Source of the DNA: Oscillospiraceae bacterium
GTDB taxonomy: Bacteria; Bacillota; Clostridia; Oscillospirales; Ruminococcaceae
Direction: 5' to 3'
Length of the DNA stretch: 22,683 nt
Assembly: GCA_016297675.1 (NCBI GenBank)
Contig: JAEDGE010000010.1
Location: 1-22,683, forward strand
How positions within the stretch are numbered: position 1 is the first letter of the stretch; every line of letters begins with the position of its first letter. Below the pieces are notes generated by a model. The model did no database searches, had not been told where the DNA came from, and saw only the letters and a list, made by a program, of their open reading frames with translations. Positions 1 to 7,562 of the stretch are shown in pieces. The position numbers and the translations under genes are program-made.

Positions 1-99
1 GCTGCCCTCTGCAAAACATTGCAAATTTGGACAAGGTAAACGAACGAAAAACAAGCAATCCGATATCCGCCATCTAAAAAACAAAACGGTATGCAATAC

Positions 100-236
100 A
101 AAAAATTAGTGCAGTCAGGCTGCAAATTGAGGGACAGAACAGGGCGGACAGCGGTCATAGGCAGACAGCGTAGCGATTCTGCCGGACGGTTCAGACAAGA
201 TTTCCCTAAGAAATCTAAATATACATTTTCATCGAA
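100..236 (-). ncRNA. Candidate small structured RNA or leader (unrecognised)
   Basis: The first 290 bases contain no convincing coding region. Read on the minus strand, a TGA-TACAAT extended -10 element (242-250) lacks a good -35. It is followed by a perfect 7-bp hairpin (198-216, AGATTTC/GAAATCT), a perfect 6-bp hairpin (160-183, GGCAGA/TCTGCC) and a 5-bp hairpin (110-124, TGCAG/CTGCA), with six T residues four bases beyond it. That order (promoter, stems, terminator-like stem) suits a small RNA of roughly 135 nt or an attenuated leader for a gene beyond the left edge. I do not recognise it as a known riboswitch, T-box, SRP RNA or tRNA. The call is inferred from structure only. Confidence 0.25.
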
Positions 237-292
237 CTCACATTGTATCATAATTTTTCTATAGCACCATCGGAAAAGTCCTTATTGAGAAG

Positions 293-324
293 AAAAACGG
301 TCGCCCACCAAATCTGGACGACCG
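293..324 (-). terminator. Rho-independent terminator after the DUF1858 gene
   Basis: On the minus strand a 10-bp stem (CGGTCGTCCA with TGGGCGACCG, one G-T wobble) and a 7-base loop are followed by TTTTTC. It lies 25 bases past the stop codon of the DUF1858 gene. The plus-strand side is also followed by a T-rich run (cctttttgttt), so it could act in both directions. Confidence 0.85.
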
Positions 325-348
325 CCTTTTTGTTTCCTGCTATCTTGG

Positions 349-579
349 TTATGCTTCTGTCGTGGTAGCGGCTGCACTGGATGCAATCTGCTTGTTCAGT
401 TCTTCCAACAGTTCATCCACCTCAATGCCATGTACCATACAAGCTTCTTCTACTGTTTCGCCTCTGGAAGCCGGACAGCCAAGACAATGCATCCCAATTG
501 CCATAAACAACGGTGCAGTTTCCGGTGCAATATCCAGAATATCTCCAATAATGGTATCCTTTGTAATTGTTACAGCCAT
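349..579 (-). CDS. DUF1858 domain protein (redox-disulfide type)
   Basis: This 76-residue protein matches the small DUF1858 family, also described as the hybrid-cluster-protein-associated redox disulfide domain. Visible features are the N-terminal ITKDTIIGDIL segment, the hallmark HCLGCP motif with Cys32 and Cys35, and a helical VEEACMVHGIEVDELLEELN segment. The last ten residues are an Ala/Thr-rich tail. GGAGG seven bases before the ATG fixes the start. The family is thought to have a redox or metal-related role, but no substrate is known. It follows the zinc-ribbon gene by 118 bases and is closed by its own terminator. The family call is sure; the function is not. Confidence 0.85.
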   Translation of the reverse strand: MAVTITKDTIIGDILDIAPETAPLFMAIGMHCLGCPASRGETVEEACMVHGIEVDELLEELNKQIASSAAATTTEA

Positions 580-643
580 TTTGATTCCTCCTGCTTTTCA
601 GCATATGATTAGCTTATCCGAAATGGTTTCGTTTATACAAGAC

Positions 644-680
644 AAAGCAAGGCACAGCAAAATTGCTATGCCATTGCCCT
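644..680 (-). other. Long hairpin between the zinc-ribbon and DUF1858 genes
   Basis: The minus-strand transcript can form a 10-bp stem with a two-base loop (GGCATAGCAA/TTGCTGTGCC, one wobble). It extends past one bulged base by about seven more pairs, several of them wobbles. It starts about 18 bases after the zinc-ribbon stop codon. The following sequence (GTCTTGTATAAAC) is only modestly T-rich, so it may be a weak terminator, a processing site or an mRNA-stabilising end. Confidence 0.5.
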
Positions 681-697
681 TGTATGTTTGTGTTTGC

Positions 698-982
698 TTA
701 TTCTGCTTCCTTCATCTTTGCAAAGCATTCGCTGCAATATACAGCACGATCTTCTCTCGGCTGAAACGGTACTCTTGCTTCCTTGCCACATGCAGCACAG
801 GTTGCTGTGAACATTTCCCGTTCCGGCTTATTTCCAGATGCATTTTTCTTTGCATCACGGCAGCTCTTGCAACGCTTCGGCTCATTGACAAAGCCTTTTT
901 CTGCATAAAATTCCTGTTCTCCTGCAGTGAATACGAACTCCGCTCCGCAATCCTTGCATACTAAAGTCTTATCTTCGTACAT
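698..982 (-). CDS. Small double zinc-ribbon protein
   Basis: A 94-residue cytoplasmic protein with four CxxC pairs: Cys9/12, Cys38/41, Cys62/65 and Cys83/86. The first half (DKTLVCKDCGAEFVF... to CKSCR) matches the probable zinc-ribbon domain family zf-trcl. The second half is a CxxC-x17-CxxC module of a kind found beside it in Clostridia proteins. Each half probably binds one zinc ion. The start at 982 is chosen over an upstream in-frame codon because GGAAAGG sits seven bases before this ATG. No catalytic residues are seen. The role is unknown and could be nucleic-acid or protein binding. A perfect promoter lies about 215 bases upstream, so the mRNA has an unusually long leader. Confidence 0.85.
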   Translation of the reverse strand: MYEDKTLVCKDCGAEFVFTAGEQEFYAEKGFVNEPKRCKSCRDAKKNASGNKPEREMFTATCAACGKEARVPFQPREDRAVYCSECFAKMKEAE

Positions 983-1196
983 AATGTGACCTTTCCTTTC
1001 TGAATAACGCCTTTCTTGCTGCATTATTCCGCCGTTTTCTGTTTTCGCTCACACAGAAACGGCATTTGCAATAAAAAAGTTTTTTGGATCGAGAACGGAC
1101 TTCCACCGACATCTTTGTAAAACAATGCTTTCTAATTAAGCTACCGACCCTCAATACGATAGCAATATAACCCACTTTTTCATTGGGCACGCTACT
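983..1196 (-). promoter_or_regulatory. Long structured 5' leader of the zinc-ribbon gene
   Basis: About 214 bases separate the predicted transcription start from the ATG, with no convincing gene between. The RNA would begin with a two-part hairpin (1159-1195: GTAGC/GCTAT outside, CCCA/TGGG inside). The middle, about 1085-1155, has small stems including GCTT/AAGC and TTGT/ACAA. Just before the ribosome binding site is an 11-bp stem with one bulged A (1031-1063). A hairpin there could affect ribosome access or serve as an expression platform. It matches no riboswitch class I can recall. The structure is visible in the sequence; regulation is inferred. Confidence 0.45.
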
Positions 1197-1202
1197 GTCT
1201 TA

Positions 1203-1231
1203 TTATACCGAAAAAGCGGCTGCTTGTCAAT
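1203..1231 (-). promoter_or_regulatory. Perfect sigma-A promoter for the zinc-ribbon gene
   Basis: TTGACA (1226-1231) and TATAAT (1203-1208) are separated by exactly 17 bases, an exact match to the vegetative consensus. The predicted start is near 1196. It lies just beyond the ftsZ terminator, so the zinc-ribbon gene is a separate, probably strongly expressed unit. Confidence 0.85.
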
Positions 1232-1280
1232 ATGTTTTCCAAAAAAACAGATTTCACGCTGCAAAACCGTCATTTTTTCC

Positions 1281-1309
1281 AATTTCACTGAATCAAATTC
1301 AGTGAAATT
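1281..1309. repeat. Perfect 13-bp inverted repeat between ftsZ terminator and next promoter
   Basis: Two 13-base arms (aatttcactgaat and attcagtgaaatt) flank a 3-base centre. The repeat is AT-rich, lies about 50 bases upstream of the -35 box at 1226, and has no T-run on either side. It may be an operator-like site or a back-up transcript end for ftsZ. Confidence 0.8.
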
Positions 1310-1312
1310 CAC

Positions 1313-1344
1313 AAAAAATCCGGGTGCTATACGCATCCGGATTT
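1313..1344 (-). terminator. Rho-independent terminator after ftsZ
   Basis: On the minus strand, AAATCCGG pairs with CCGGATTT around a loop with an inner TGC/GCA pair, followed by a TTTTTT run. It starts about 20 bases past the ftsZ stop codon and marks the end of the dcw cluster. Confidence 0.85.
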
Positions 1345-1365
1345 TCTACATCTTTTGCACAATGC

Positions 1366-2490
1366 TTACTTCCGATCCAGAATTTCAAAAATCGCCATAA
1401 TATCATCTGGATCTGCCGGCTTCTTGCCACCGTTCGCACCTGTCATTCTGGTTGGCTGCGGTTGCGGTTCCGGCTCTACTGGTGGTTCTTCTTCCACCGG
1501 TTCTGCTATTTCTTCAGATTCTTCTGGTTCCTCTTCTCCGAAGCCAGCGGCAATGACGGTAATCGTCATCTCATCCTGCATATCTTCCTTGAAAGCAGTA
1601 CCAAAAATAAATTCCACATTGTCAGCTGCCTTATCGGTAATCATCTTTGTTGCATTATCCACATCAGAAGAAAGAATATCTTCGCTCATTGTAATATTGA
1701 TCAGCAAACGTTTTGCACCGGCGATAGAAGTTTCCAACAGCGGGCTTGCAATAACAGCATTGGCTGCTTCCTTTGCCTTGTCCTTGCCGGAACCGTGACC
1801 GATTGCCAAGTGAGCATAACCAGCACCCTTCATAATCGTAGAAACATCTGCGAAATCCAGATTGATGTAGCCTTCTTCTACAATCAGATCGGAAATACTC
1901 TTGACACCGGTTTTCAGGATATCATCTGCCAGAGCAAACGACTCCCGCATAGTCAATGGCTTATCCATACCTTCCAACAGTTTTTCATTCGGAATCACAA
2001 TCAGGGAATCCACATACTTTTTCAGTTCCATGATGCCCTTTTCTGCCTGTGCCATCTTCTGTTCCCGTTCAAAGGCAAACGGTTTTGTGACAACTGCAAC
2101 CGTCAAAATACCGGCTTCCTGTGCCAATCTTGCAACAACCGGAGCAGCACCAGTACCCGTTCCGCCGCCCATACCAGCGGTAATAAAGACCATATCTGCA
2201 CCCTTGAGAGCAGCTTCAATTTCTTCCTTATTTTCCTCTGCACTCTGCGCACCAATGGCGGGCTTATTGCCTGCCCCTCTGCCCTTTGTGAGCTTTGCAC
2301 CAATTTGAATGCGAGTCGTTGCCTTGGAATTATTTAAAGCTTTTGCATCCGTATTAATCGCAATATATTCAATATCCTGCACACCAGATGCCACCATGCA
2401 GTTCAAGGCGTTCCCGCCGCCGCCGCCGACACCGACTACTTTAATATTTACATCCGGCTCAAATGCGTCCTCATAAATGAAATCCGTCAT
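1366..2490 (-). CDS. ftsZ: Cell division protein FtsZ
   Basis: FtsZ is the tubulin-like GTPase that forms the Z ring at mid-cell and recruits the divisome. The 374-residue protein has the normal family length. It shows a nucleotide-binding region VGVGGGGGNAL (residues 19-29), the tubulin signature GGGTGTG (108-114) and the T7 catalytic loop NLDFADV (210-216). The globular core ends near residue 317. A Glu/Pro-rich linker of about 40 residues follows, then a C-terminal peptide (DDIMAIFEILDRK) that would bind membrane partners. The start has AGGAGG nine bases upstream. It is the last dcw gene, has its own promoter and is followed by a terminator. ftsA, often next to ftsZ, is not present. Confidence 0.98.
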   Translation of the reverse strand: MTDFIYEDAFEPDVNIKVVGVGGGGGNALNCMVASGVQDIEYIAINTDAKALNNSKATTRIQIGAKLTKGRGAGNKPAIGAQSAEENKEEIEAALKGADMVFITAGMGGGTGTGAAPVVARLAQEAGILTVAVVTKPFAFEREQKMAQAEKGIMELKKYVDSLIVIPNEKLLEGMDKPLTMRESFALADDILKTGVKSISDLIVEEGYINLDFADVSTIMKGAGYAHLAIGHGSGKDKAKEAANAVIASPLLETSIAGAKRLLINITMSEDILSSDVDNATKMITDKAADNVEFIFGTAFKEDMQDEMTITVIAAGFGEEEPEESEEIAEPVEEEPPVEPEPQPQPTRMTGANGGKKPADPDDIMAIFEILDRK

Positions 2491-2584
2491 TTTTCTCTTC
2501 CTCCTAAAAAACTCTCGCTTCTATGACACCCAGCAATCTACGGATACCGCACATTCTGTTTCATTGTCAGTAAATACACCTATT

Positions 2585-2613
2585 ATACTACCATATTTCC
2601 GCACATATTGCAA
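2585..2613 (-). promoter_or_regulatory. Probable ftsZ promoter
   Basis: In the 209-base gap before ftsZ, TTGCAA (2608-2613) lies 17 bases from TAGTAT (2585-2590), with TGG directly before it as an extended -10. An overlapping TATAAT (2582-2587) would give 20-base spacing. The transcript would have a leader of about 90 bases. No canonical terminator is seen between divIB and this promoter, so ftsZ may also be reached by read-through. The rest of the gap is AT-rich. Confidence 0.65.
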
Positions 2614-2699
2614 GTCATTTTAAAAAAAATTTTCATTTTTTCATTTCCCGTGAAATTTTGCAGGGAAAACACTGTCATTTTCTCACTTTTTGACGAGTC

Positions 2700-3623
2700 T
2701 TACGGATTTTCCGCAGCCGCTGTCGTAGTTGTTTCTGTCGTTGTCGTCTCTGTGCTGCTACCATTTTCAGTGGTAGCAGTGGTTTCAACTGGCTGTGTTT
2801 CCACTGGTTTAATCGGTTCCAACTCATCCACTACACTGCTGTCACGGAAAGAGCACTGGTTATTTCCTACCATGGTCAAATATCCCTTTTTGTCAATTCC
2901 AAGCCGATCGATCACAGTTTCTGCCAGTGTAATCTTATATTCCAGTTCGTTCCAGTTGCCAAGATCAAATATAATGCGATCATCAAAGCAGACACGAATG
3001 TCATACTTATCTGTCATATCCACAGAAGTGATGGGGCTGCTCAATTCTCTGGACATGATTTTGGTGAATAAATAAAAAATTTTCTCCTTTTGTTCATCCT
3101 GTGAAGACAACTTCTTGCCTGGTGAAAGTTCAGACGGCAAATAACCATAGAAAACCGGCAGCCCCTCTGCGGCTTCCATACTATTGGAAATAATTTTCCC
3201 AGTTGCACTGGTCAGCAAAATGCCGTTGTCATATACAATATTATAAGATTCCCGGCATTTCTCCACATTAATCACCAATTCATCCGGAAATTTTTTCTGA
3301 ACATCAACCCGTTCAATGTAAATCAAATTCTCATCATCATAGATTCGCTGTGCTACCTTATCTGTATCCAGTTTTATGAGGTTATCTCCGGTACAGACAT
3401 CTGCGGATTTTACAATATCGGTTACACTGTACTGCTGTGCCTCTCCTGTCACGATGATGGTTTCCACATTAAAGAAGACGGTAGTGGACAATGCAACGCC
3501 CACGCCGGCTGTCAAAACCAACACAATCACAATATAAAGCGGCATCAAGCGGTTTCTTCTCCGAACCCGCTTTACGTTGGTTTCCGACTTCATATCTGTT
3601 TTTTTCACATCCTGCATTGGCAT
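2700..3623 (-). CDS. divIB: Cell division protein FtsQ/DivIB
   Basis: A bitopic membrane protein of the divisome that works with FtsL to control septal peptidoglycan synthesis. The 307-residue protein has a basic cytoplasmic N-terminus (KRVRRRNR, about 18-25), one membrane segment (about 28-50), a POTRA domain starting at FFNVETIIVTG (about 50-121) and a beta-rich extracellular domain. The C-terminal tail of about 35 residues is dominated by Thr and Glu. The start is the ATG at 3623: GGAGG is seven bases upstream of it but only one base from an in-frame GTG at 3629. It follows murA by 62 bases. The family is firmly assigned from the POTRA motif and the position before ftsZ. Confidence 0.9.
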   Translation of the reverse strand: MPMQDVKKTDMKSETNVKRVRRRNRLMPLYIVIVLVLTAGVGVALSTTVFFNVETIIVTGEAQQYSVTDIVKSADVCTGDNLIKLDTDKVAQRIYDDENLIYIERVDVQKKFPDELVINVEKCRESYNIVYDNGILLTSATGKIISNSMEAAEGLPVFYGYLPSELSPGKKLSSQDEQKEKIFYLFTKIMSRELSSPITSVDMTDKYDIRVCFDDRIIFDLGNWNELEYKITLAETVIDRLGIDKKGYLTMVGNNQCSFRDSSVVDELEPIKPVETQPVETTATTENGSSTETTTTETTTTAAAENP

Positions 3624-3685
3624 ATGCACGCCTCCCTGCCTTTCACTGCTTCTATTTTCGACTGCACTCTATTGTTTGATGCAGA

Positions 3686-4948
3686 TTATTCTAAGTTCTC
3701 CCGTTTTATGGATGCCCCCAAACCGGACAGCACCGTTTCCATGGTTTCATATCCACGATCCATATGAAAAATCTGCGTCACTTCTGTGACACCCTGTGCC
3801 GCCAGTCCTGCCAGCACCATCGCTGCACCACCCCGTAAATCCGTTGCACGAACGGGTGCACCAGAGAGCTGCCGCACACCTTTGACGACCGCAGTCTGAC
3901 CAGAAACATATATTTCTGCCCCCATTTTCAACAGAGCATCCACATGACGATAGCGATTTTCAAATACCGTCTCTTCAAACACACTTACCCCGTCTGCACA
4001 TGTCATCAATGCCATAAAAATCGGCTGTGCATCCGTTGGAAATCCCGGATGCGGCATCGTGCGAATCGGCGGCAATGCCCGCAGTTTCACCGGTGCATGC
4101 AGATACAATGTTTTGTCTGCAATATCAATTCGACAACCAGTTTGCTCCAGAACTGGCAGCAAATTTTCCATCTGTGCCGGTTCTGTCTGCTTCATCTGCA
4201 CGGTTCCACCCGTTATCGCTGCTGCTGCCAGATAGGTAATCCCTGCTATGCGATCCGGCATAATCCGATATACGGTTCCATGCAGAACAGAAACACCATG
4301 AATCACAAGCGTATCACCGCCATCTCCATGAATTTCAGCCCCGCACTGCCGCAGAAAAGCTGCCAAATCGCAGATCTCCGGTTCTCTTGCAGCGTTATAA
4401 ATGTAAGTCGTACCTTTTGCCCGTACTGCCGCCAACATGATATTTTCCGTTGCTCCCACAGAAGGATACTTCAAGTGAACTTTTGCACCATGCAATCCAC
4501 CTGCGGCACAGCAATGCAGCCGCCCGCCGTTCTGGACAATTTCTGCTCCCATCTTTCGCAGTGCATCCAAGTGCATATCAATGGGGCGTGGCCCCAACTC
4601 ACAACCTCCCGGATAGGACAGATGACAAACACCACACCGACCCAACAATGCCCCCAAAAAAATAATGGAAGACCGCATTTCCTGCATGAGCCGCTCCGGT
4701 ATTTCTTCACAGCACATCCCATCCGCTGAAATCACAGCTGTATGTTCTTTCATGTGGCAGCGACAGCCAAGATCCGTTAAAATTCGGCAGGCAGCAAATA
4801 CATCTGTCAGTCTGGGACAATTCTCCAGAACTGTTTCCCCCTGACAGAGCAGCGAAGCGGCAAGAATGGGAAGCACGCTGTTTTTGGCACCGTGCAGCAC
4901 GACCGTTCCCTCCAGCGGAATGCCGCCTGTTATGACAAGTTTTTGCAT
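3686..4948 (-). CDS. murA: UDP-N-acetylglucosamine 1-carboxyvinyltransferase MurA
   Basis: MurA transfers enolpyruvate from phosphoenolpyruvate to UDP-GlcNAc, the first committed step of peptidoglycan synthesis in the cytoplasm. The 420-residue protein has the usual length. The substrate-binding pair Lys22/Asn23 lies in HGAKNS, and the catalytic cysteine of the PGGCELGPRP loop is Cys116. Because the Cys is present (not Asp), the family-typical fosfomycin target residue is intact. The C-terminal DRGYE motif is also present. The ATG at 4948 is preferred because GAGGTG lies six bases upstream, whereas the earlier in-frame ATG touches the ribosome binding site. It sits between murG and divIB, replacing the murB seen there in many clusters. 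Confidence 0.97.
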   Translation of the reverse strand: MQKLVITGGIPLEGTVVLHGAKNSVLPILAASLLCQGETVLENCPRLTDVFAACRILTDLGCRCHMKEHTAVISADGMCCEEIPERLMQEMRSSIIFLGALLGRCGVCHLSYPGGCELGPRPIDMHLDALRKMGAEIVQNGGRLHCCAAGGLHGAKVHLKYPSVGATENIMLAAVRAKGTTYIYNAAREPEICDLAAFLRQCGAEIHGDGGDTLVIHGVSVLHGTVYRIMPDRIAGITYLAAAAITGGTVQMKQTEPAQMENLLPVLEQTGCRIDIADKTLYLHAPVKLRALPPIRTMPHPGFPTDAQPIFMALMTCADGVSVFEETVFENRYRHVDALLKMGAEIYVSGQTAVVKGVRQLSGAPVRATDLRGGAAMVLAGLAAQGVTEVTQIFHMDRGYETMETVLSGLGASIKRENLE

Positions 4949-5013
4949 CCGCATCACCTCAAGTTCTTTTTCTCATGGTATGCGAATGCATGTCATTTGG
5001 TTCGTTCTTGATG

Positions 5014-6180
5014 TTACGATTCTTCCGCAGTGGAGGGGGATTCTGTCAACGGCTTTCCGGCTTTCTCCATTAATTTTTCCACTACATGATAAATCCGATC
5101 CGGTGTGTCAGAAATCGCAAGGGCTGCTGCCTGTTCTTCCATTTCTTGCAGCATCTGCCGATTTTCATACAGCTCTTCCACATGGTGCATCATGCCTTCT
5201 ACAGTCACATTTTTCTGTTCAATGACAATGGCTGCACCAGCTTTTCCCAGTACATTGGCATTGTGCAACTGATGATTGCCGGCAACAATCGGAGATGGAA
5301 TCAAAATGGATGCCTTTCCGGCTGCTTCCAGTTCCGCCAATGTGGAAGCTCCTGCCCGACAGATGACCAGATCCGCTGCTGCCAGACAAGTATCCATATC
5401 ATGAATATACTCTGTAATCCGCAGCCGCTCACTCCGCATAGGAATGCCAGCTGCCCGCATAGCTGCCGGAAAACTCTCCCGACCCATGCCACCATAACCA
5501 TGAATGTGATTGATTGCCATACCGTTTTGTACATGCCATGGAATCAATGCTTCCATCACTTCATTGATGCAGCCTGCCCCCAGACTGCCGCCAAAGGAGA
5601 GAATACACAGACTATCATCAAATCCCAGTTCCCGCCGTGCTTCTTCTTTGCTCTTCTGCGTAATCCCAGAACGAACTGGTAATCCTGTAATGGTATATGG
5701 ACAATCAAAATCCATATATTCCAATGCTTCTTTCACAGTCAGCATGACATGGTCAACCTCTCGTGCCAACATTTTATTGGTCACACCCGGAAAGGCATTT
5801 TGTTCATGAATCGCACAAGGGACACCCATCTTTGCTGCCATTCGAATCACCGGACCAGCAACATAACCGCCGGTACCAATTGCAATATCCGGCTGAAACT
5901 CATTGACAATCTGTTTTGCCCGCTTGCCAGATGTAGCAAGATACCAAGCAGCCTGTGCATTTCTCCGGATATTTTTCAGGGTCAGCTTTCTTTGAAAGCC
6001 TGCCACTTTAATGGTTGCCAACTGGTAACCAGATTGCGGTACCAGTTTTGCTTCCATGCCATTTGGTGTTCCAGCAAATAAAAATTCTGCATCTGGCTGA
6101 TGCGACTGGATAATTGAAGCGATTGCCAGAGCCGGATTAATATGACCGCCTGTACCGCCGCCTGCAAAAAGCACCTTCAT
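5014..6180 (-). CDS. murG: MurG, lipid II-forming GlcNAc transferase
   Basis: MurG adds GlcNAc from UDP-GlcNAc to lipid I at the inner face of the membrane, giving lipid II. The 388-residue protein belongs to the GT28 family. Visible motifs are the N-terminal glycine-rich loop GGGTGGH (7-13), HEQNAFPG (125-132), FGGSLGA (196-202) and the UDP-GlcNAc site CRAGASTLAELEAAGK (274-289), followed by a GNHQ motif (301-304). It is about 25 residues longer than many homologues, with a polar C-terminal tail (KAGKPLTESPSTAEES). GAGGTG lies eight bases upstream of the ATG. It follows ftsW by 42 bases and supplies the substrate that FtsW and the PBP use. Confidence 0.97.
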   Translation of the reverse strand: MKVLFAGGGTGGHINPALAIASIIQSHQPDAEFLFAGTPNGMEAKLVPQSGYQLATIKVAGFQRKLTLKNIRRNAQAAWYLATSGKRAKQIVNEFQPDIAIGTGGYVAGPVIRMAAKMGVPCAIHEQNAFPGVTNKMLAREVDHVMLTVKEALEYMDFDCPYTITGLPVRSGITQKSKEEARRELGFDDSLCILSFGGSLGAGCINEVMEALIPWHVQNGMAINHIHGYGGMGRESFPAAMRAAGIPMRSERLRITEYIHDMDTCLAAADLVICRAGASTLAELEAAGKASILIPSPIVAGNHQLHNANVLGKAGAAIVIEQKNVTVEGMMHHVEELYENRQMLQEMEEQAAALAISDTPDRIYHVVEKLMEKAGKPLTESPSTAEES

Positions 6181-6222
6181 AGAAATTTCACCTCATCAGT
6201 TTGCATTCTGTTTTTCTGTTTC

Positions 6223-7512
6223 TTATGCGGTTCCGACAGCTGGCTTTTGACTGGCTGTCGATTCTGCTGTCTTCTTTTCTGTTGCAGTTGTTTTTCCTGA
6301 AGCTGTTTCCTTCGATGGTGTTTCTGCTCGATATCGAACACGAGAAATATTCAGAACAATTCCCATTTCCGCCAACTGCAAAATCAATGCCGTACCGCCG
6401 TAGCTAAAGAACGGCAAACTAATACCCGTATTCGGAATCAGGTTGCTGACAACGCCGATATTAATAAATGCCTGCAAGCCAATGTGCATGGTAAAACCAA
6501 CCGCCAACAGCATCCCGAATTTATCATGTGCACGAGAAGCAATATAAAAGCCACGAATGAGCAACAGGACAAACAGCAATACCACTGTCAATGCACCCAC
6601 AAATCCCAGTTCCTCACAAACAATAGAGAAAACAAAGTCATTCTTCGTTTCTGGCAGATATAGATATTTTTGTCTGGACTCACCAAGCCCCAAGCCAAAC
6701 AAACCACCAGAACCAATCGCAATCAAAGACTGACAGGTTTGCCAGGTACCGCCCTGACTATCGGAAAACGGATCCAACCAGGATTCGATACGAGTCTGGA
6801 AGTAACCATACCCTTCTGAAATAGACAAGTATAAAACAATCCCGACAATGGCTGCTACACCTGTAATTGCCAGTGCAAAGAAATGCGTCGGACGAATGCC
6901 GCCAACAATGACCATAGAAAGTGCAATGGTACAAATCAAAATGGTACCGGACAAATGCGGCTCTAACATCAACAGAGCTGCAACAACTGCCAGTGCCAAC
7001 AAATACGGCATGACACCCGTTTTAAAACGATTCATTCGATCATAATTCTTCTCAATATGATAGGCAAAAAAGATTACGATTCCGATTTTCATCAACTCAG
7101 ACGGCTGGAAGTTAAAGCTGCCGATAACCAGCCAACGCTGTGCACCACCCTCACTGGTACCAACCAGTAAAACCAAAAGCAATAAAATAACTGGTACAAC
7201 ATAGGCACAGACTGCAATTCCCGGTGTCTTATAAAGATGATAATCAACAACTGACAAAAACCACATGGCTGCCAATCCAACTACTGCCATTTTAATCTGT
7301 TCTTTTGCGTAATAGCTACCCTCTAATCCCTCTGCAATTGCCCACGCATAACTTGCGGAAAACATCATAATAATACCGATGACTAAAAGTGCAATCACGA
7401 TCAGAAAAAATGCCAGATCGACCTCTCCGTACCGCACACCTTTTTGCCAAAGCGGAAACCGAAATCGGTTTTTTTTCTTTTCTGCCTGACTTGCAGCTGT
7501 TGTTTCTGCCAT
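6223..7512 (-). CDS. ftsW: FtsW, SEDS-family peptidoglycan polymerase
   Basis: FtsW polymerises lipid II into septal glycan strands together with a class B PBP. The 429-residue protein has about ten membrane segments after a basic N-terminus. Conserved SEDS signatures include RWLVIGSFNFQPSELMKI (126-143), the LPETKNDFVFS region with Asp292, and the NTGISLPFFSYGGTA motif (361-375). The last 35 residues are a Thr/Ala/Lys-rich cytoplasmic tail. The ATG at 7512 has AAGGAGG six bases upstream and is preferred to an in-frame TTG two codons earlier. RodA and SpoVE share the fold; the dcw position after mraY argues for FtsW. murD, which often sits between mraY and ftsW, is missing. Confidence 0.93.
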   Translation of the reverse strand: MAETTAASQAEKKKNRFRFPLWQKGVRYGEVDLAFFLIVIALLVIGIIMMFSASYAWAIAEGLEGSYYAKEQIKMAVVGLAAMWFLSVVDYHLYKTPGIAVCAYVVPVILLLLVLLVGTSEGGAQRWLVIGSFNFQPSELMKIGIVIFFAYHIEKNYDRMNRFKTGVMPYLLALAVVAALLMLEPHLSGTILICTIALSMVIVGGIRPTHFFALAITGVAAIVGIVLYLSISEGYGYFQTRIESWLDPFSDSQGGTWQTCQSLIAIGSGGLFGLGLGESRQKYLYLPETKNDFVFSIVCEELGFVGALTVVLLFVLLLIRGFYIASRAHDKFGMLLAVGFTMHIGLQAFINIGVVSNLIPNTGISLPFFSYGGTALILQLAEMGIVLNISRVRYRAETPSKETASGKTTATEKKTAESTASQKPAVGTA

Positions 7513-7562
7513 ATGCAACCTCCTTGCACATTTTCACCTTCCGCCTGTCGATAAAGCAGGAC

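Noticed and set aside
362..964. A 200-codon open frame on the plus strand
   Set aside because: It runs antisense through two well-supported minus-strand genes, has no similarity to a known family and no ribosome binding site that stands out.
1085..1155. A tRNA-like stretch on the minus strand (TAGCTTAATTAGAAAGC resembles a D-arm, followed by TTTACAA and a GATCCA end)
   Set aside because: The T-loop consensus (TTCRA) is absent, the anticodon stem does not form five pairs around a seven-base loop, and no acceptor stem pairs with correct spacing. It is treated as part of the zinc-ribbon leader.
2620..2699. Possible terminator after divIB (TTTCCC/GGGAAA stem with a later T-run)
   Set aside because: The stem is short with a 13-base loop, and the T-run lies about 15 bases beyond it, so it does not fit a normal intrinsic terminator.
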